DNA from: CAIJXB01 sp964439595
Lineage (GTDB): Bacteria; Chlamydiota; Chlamydiia; Chlamydiales; Rhabdochlamydiaceae
Length of the DNA stretch: 64,000 nucleotides
NCBI GenBank assembly: GCA_964439595.1
Contig: CAYTOK010000004.1
Location: forward strand, 53,796 to 117,795
Direction: 5' to 3'
The notes under the pieces are model-generated. The model was not told the origin of the DNA, searched no databases, and was given only the letters and a program-made list of their open reading frames with translations. Positions 62,109-64,000 of the stretch are shown piece after piece. The translations under genes and the position numbers were made by a program. The stretch's first letter is position 1. The number at the start of each line of letters is the position of its first letter.

Positions 62109-64000
62109 ATGGACACCCCAAAGAGAGTTTGTAATCAATACTTTAATGCCTACCAGGGATTAAAGTATTGGAGTGAAAATCACGCATTAACTAATGCAGG
62201 TCTAGCTATTGAAGTATTATCGTATTTTACTGTTATTATTCCCTTATTGGTTTTGGGTATTTGTGGGGCAGCACATTTATCTGGGCGAGTCGCTCAAAAG
62301 GTTCACCTATTTAGTGTAGACACAAAAACTTGTGAGGTATTTCAAAGAACCCATAAACAGCCTGCTAGCATACCAAATATTTCCTTAAAGGCATTGTCCG
62401 AATTAGATTCATCTGAACAAGAAAAGATAATGAGCGATCCTCAATTCCAGACGGTAGTAAATCACCCTGGTGGCATTAAAGGCTTTCTTGAAAAACTAAA
62501 AAAAGCAGACCCTGATATTTTAGATCTTATACCACTTTCAATAACCGTAGAAATCCCTTTTTTAACCGAATATGCGCTATTAAGCCTAGAAGAGGTTGAG
62601 ACTTTTCCTTTAAATAAATTGTCACGTGAAATACCAGATCTAGCTATTCAGATACTGAGAATGCAATTAAATCGATTACCGGAAATTGCCCAAGATAAAT
62701 TACTTTCAATAGACAATTTAGAAGATCTAAGGTTAGGAGATTTTAAATCCCACGCATTTTCCCAAGATCAAATTAACGAGGTACTCCTTAAATTCGGAGA
62801 AAAATTCATTAATTTCCTCCCCGAAGAACAGGTGGAAGAATTTATTACCATCAACAACGGGAAAAATAACGTGACAAAAAAACTACATCACGCTCTTTTC
62901 TTTTGTTTACCTAATCACCCTGCAAATACCATACGCTTCCACCTACTCTCTCAAAATAAAGTAAAAGAAGTTATAAAACAATTTGGTGGGAAGCCCTCAG
63001 CTCTACTTTCAAAGCAACAAGAAACAGACTTCTGTAGTACTTTAAAAGCTGAGGACGTTGATCAGGATCTCTATAATACTTTGTTTTACAATGATCCTAT
63101 AAAAACCAATAATATAACAAGATTTCAGCTAATTTCTAAAGAAGAAGCAGCCCTTATGATGAAAAAATTTCGGGGAGAGCCTAAAAATCTACTTTCAGAA
63201 GAGCAAGCAAAACACTTTTTTAGCACTTTGCAAGCTAAAGACGTTGATCAGAGTCTCTATTATATTTTGTTCTACTATGATCCTATAAAAACCAATAATA
63301 TAACAAGATTTCAGCTAGTTTCTGAAAAAGAAGCAGCCCTTATGATGAAAAAATTTCGGGGAGAGCTTAAAAATCTACTTTCAGAAAAGCAAGCAAAACA
63401 CTTCTTTGGTACTTTGCAAGCTAAAGACGTTGATCAGAGTCTCTATTATATTTTGTTCTACTATGATCCTATAAAAACCAATAATATAACAAGATTTCAG
63501 CTAGTTTCTGAAAAAGAAGCAGCCCTTATGATGAAAAAATTTCGGGGAGAGCTTAAAAATCTACTTTCAGAAGAGCAAGCAAAATACTTCTTTGGTACTT
63601 TGCAAGCTGAAGACGTTGATCAGGATCTCTACTATATTTTGTTCTACTATGATCCTATAAAAAACAATAATATAACAAGATTTCAGCTAGTTTCTCAAAA
63701 AGAAGCAGCCCTTATGATGAAAAAGTTTCGGGGAGAGCCCAAAAATCTACTTTCAGAAAAGCAAGCAAAATACTTCTTTGGTACTTTGCAAGCTGAAGAC
63801 GTTGATCAGGATCTCTACTATATTTTGTTCTACTATGATCCTATAAAAAACAATAATATAACAAGATTTCAGCTAGTTTCTCAAAAAGAAGCAGCCCTTA
63901 TGATGAAAAAGTTTCGGGGAGAGCCCAAAAATCTACTTTCAGAAAAGCAAGCAAAATACTTCTTTGGTACTTTGCAAGCTGAAGACGTTGATCAGGATCT
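62109..64000 (+). CDS. Large membrane-anchored tandem-repeat protein, N-terminal part
   Basis: The frame is open from ATG 62109 to the window end (630 codons and on). Residues about 37-57 (LSYFTVIIPLLVLGICGAAH) form a membrane segment. A unique region follows (about 60-270; LDSSEQEKIMSDPQFQTVVN near 105), then 62-residue repeats from about residue 273. The repeat consensus has RFQLVSEKEAALMMKKFRGE, then NLLSEEQAKYFFGTLQAEDV and DQDLYYILFYYDPIK. No ribosome site is clear before the ATG. I recognise no family. The helical repeats resemble scaffold or adhesion modules; an inclusion-membrane or surface role is possible. Confidence 0.7.
   Translation, partial: MDTPKRVCNQYFNAYQGLKYWSENHALTNAGLAIEVLSYFTVIIPLLVLGICGAAHLSGRVAQKVHLFSVDTKTCEVFQRTHKQPASIPNISLKALSELDSSEQEKIMSDPQFQTVVNHPGGIKGFLEKLKKADPDILDLIPLSITVEIPFLTEYALLSLEEVETFPLNKLSREIPDLAIQILRMQLNRLPEIAQDKLLSIDNLEDLRLGDFKSHAFSQDQINEVLLKFGEKFINFLPEEQVEEFITINNGKNNVTKKLHHALFFCLPNHPANTIRFHLLSQNKVKEVIKQFGGKPSALLSKQQETDFCSTLKAEDVDQDLYNTLFYNDPIKTNNITRFQLISKEEAALMMKKFRGEPKNLLSEEQAKHFFSTLQAKDVDQSLYYILFYYDPIKTNNITRFQLVSEKEAALMMKKFRGELKNLLSEKQAKHFFGTLQAKDVDQSLYYILFYYDPIKTNNITRFQLVSEKEAALMMKKFRGELKNLLSEEQAKYFFGTLQAEDVDQDLYYILFYYDPIKNNNITRFQLVSQKEAALMMKKFRGEPKNLLSEKQAKYFFGTLQAEDVDQDLYYILFYYDPIKNNNITRFQLVSQKEAALMMKKFRGEPKNLLSEKQAKYFFGTLQAEDVDQD
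62928..64000 (+). repeat. 186-bp in-frame tandem repeat array
   Basis: Units begin at 62928, 63114, 63300, 63486, 63672 and 63858, exactly 186 bases (62 codons) apart. The first is degenerate and the second moderately so. The fifth unit and the visible 143 bases of the sixth are identical, so duplication is recent. A more divergent unit may start near 62742. The array continues past the window. Confidence 0.92.

Noticed and set aside
62742..64000. CRISPR array at the repeat region
   Set aside because: Units are 186 bases, directly adjacent, in frame and without spacers, so it is a protein-coding tandem repeat.

Overview
The window is a bacterial chromosome segment from a member of the Chlamydiota, most likely an environmental (non-Chlamydiaceae) lineage such as a Rhabdochlamydia-, Simkania- or Parachlamydia-like symbiont of protists or arthropods. 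This rests on gene content and order: a stand-alone SWIB-domain protein followed by ispD and truA; mraY-murD-nlpD-ftsW-murG in the order known from Chlamydia; kdsA followed by LPS-export genes and lptB; and ftsY divergent from sucC-sucD. The low GC content (judged by eye), expanded AAA/PD-(D/E)XK ATPase genes, a SET-domain protein and large repeat proteins fit an amoeba-type chlamydia. The exact genus cannot be fixed from the sequence alone.

Layout. 0-4 kb: the start of an outer-membrane-type protein and a secreted arylsulfotransferase-like protein, then a small islet (toxin-antitoxin pair plus metallo-beta-lactamase-fold enzyme) bracketed by an intact tRNA-Tyr gene and a 61-bp copy of that gene's 3' half. 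4-17 kb: housekeeping genes (SEC-C protein, TtcA, PutP-type symporter, glycosyltransferase, SurE, Dus, tRNA-Val/Asp, YitT protein, a GroEL paralog with a decayed CIRCE-like operator, metallophosphoesterase, YkgJ-type protein, phosphohexomutase, SDR). 17-24 kb: a gene-poor stretch with an ATPase remnant, a two-domain SDR/DUF2867 protein, a large nucleotidyltransferase resembling plant plastid UGP3, then SWIB-ispD-truA and a convergent HAD hydrolase. 24-31 kb: a promoter and possible attenuator ahead of two tandem kinase-fold paralogs, then kdsA, LptC-like, LptA-like and lptB. 31-37 kb: a minus-strand peptidoglycan and division cluster, with an AAA ATPase lying where murC-ddl is expected. 37-44 kb: hypothetical and nuclease-like genes, an alpha/beta hydrolase, an alcohol dehydrogenase and sucCD.

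45-54 kb: ftsY, three unrecognised genes and priA, then three tandem paralogs of an unrecognised family and a SET-domain protein with a second half-SET unit. 54-64 kb: lysS, Nudix hydrolase, fabF, ExoD-type protein, a 7TM-HD phosphodiesterase and a uridine kinase with a signal peptide. The window ends inside a membrane-anchored protein made of 62-residue repeats that are nearly identical at the 3' end.

How the genes work together. MraY, MurD, FtsW and MurG with the LysM protein serve septal peptidoglycan synthesis. KdsA and the Lpt genes supply Kdo and export LPS. SucCD, FabF, IspD and the PutP-type symporter are core metabolism and uptake. The candidate new biology lies in the triple paralog array (50.5-53.2 kb), the repeat protein (62.1-64 kb), the kinase-like pair (24.6-26.3 kb) and the UGP3-like enzyme (19.4-21.7 kb).
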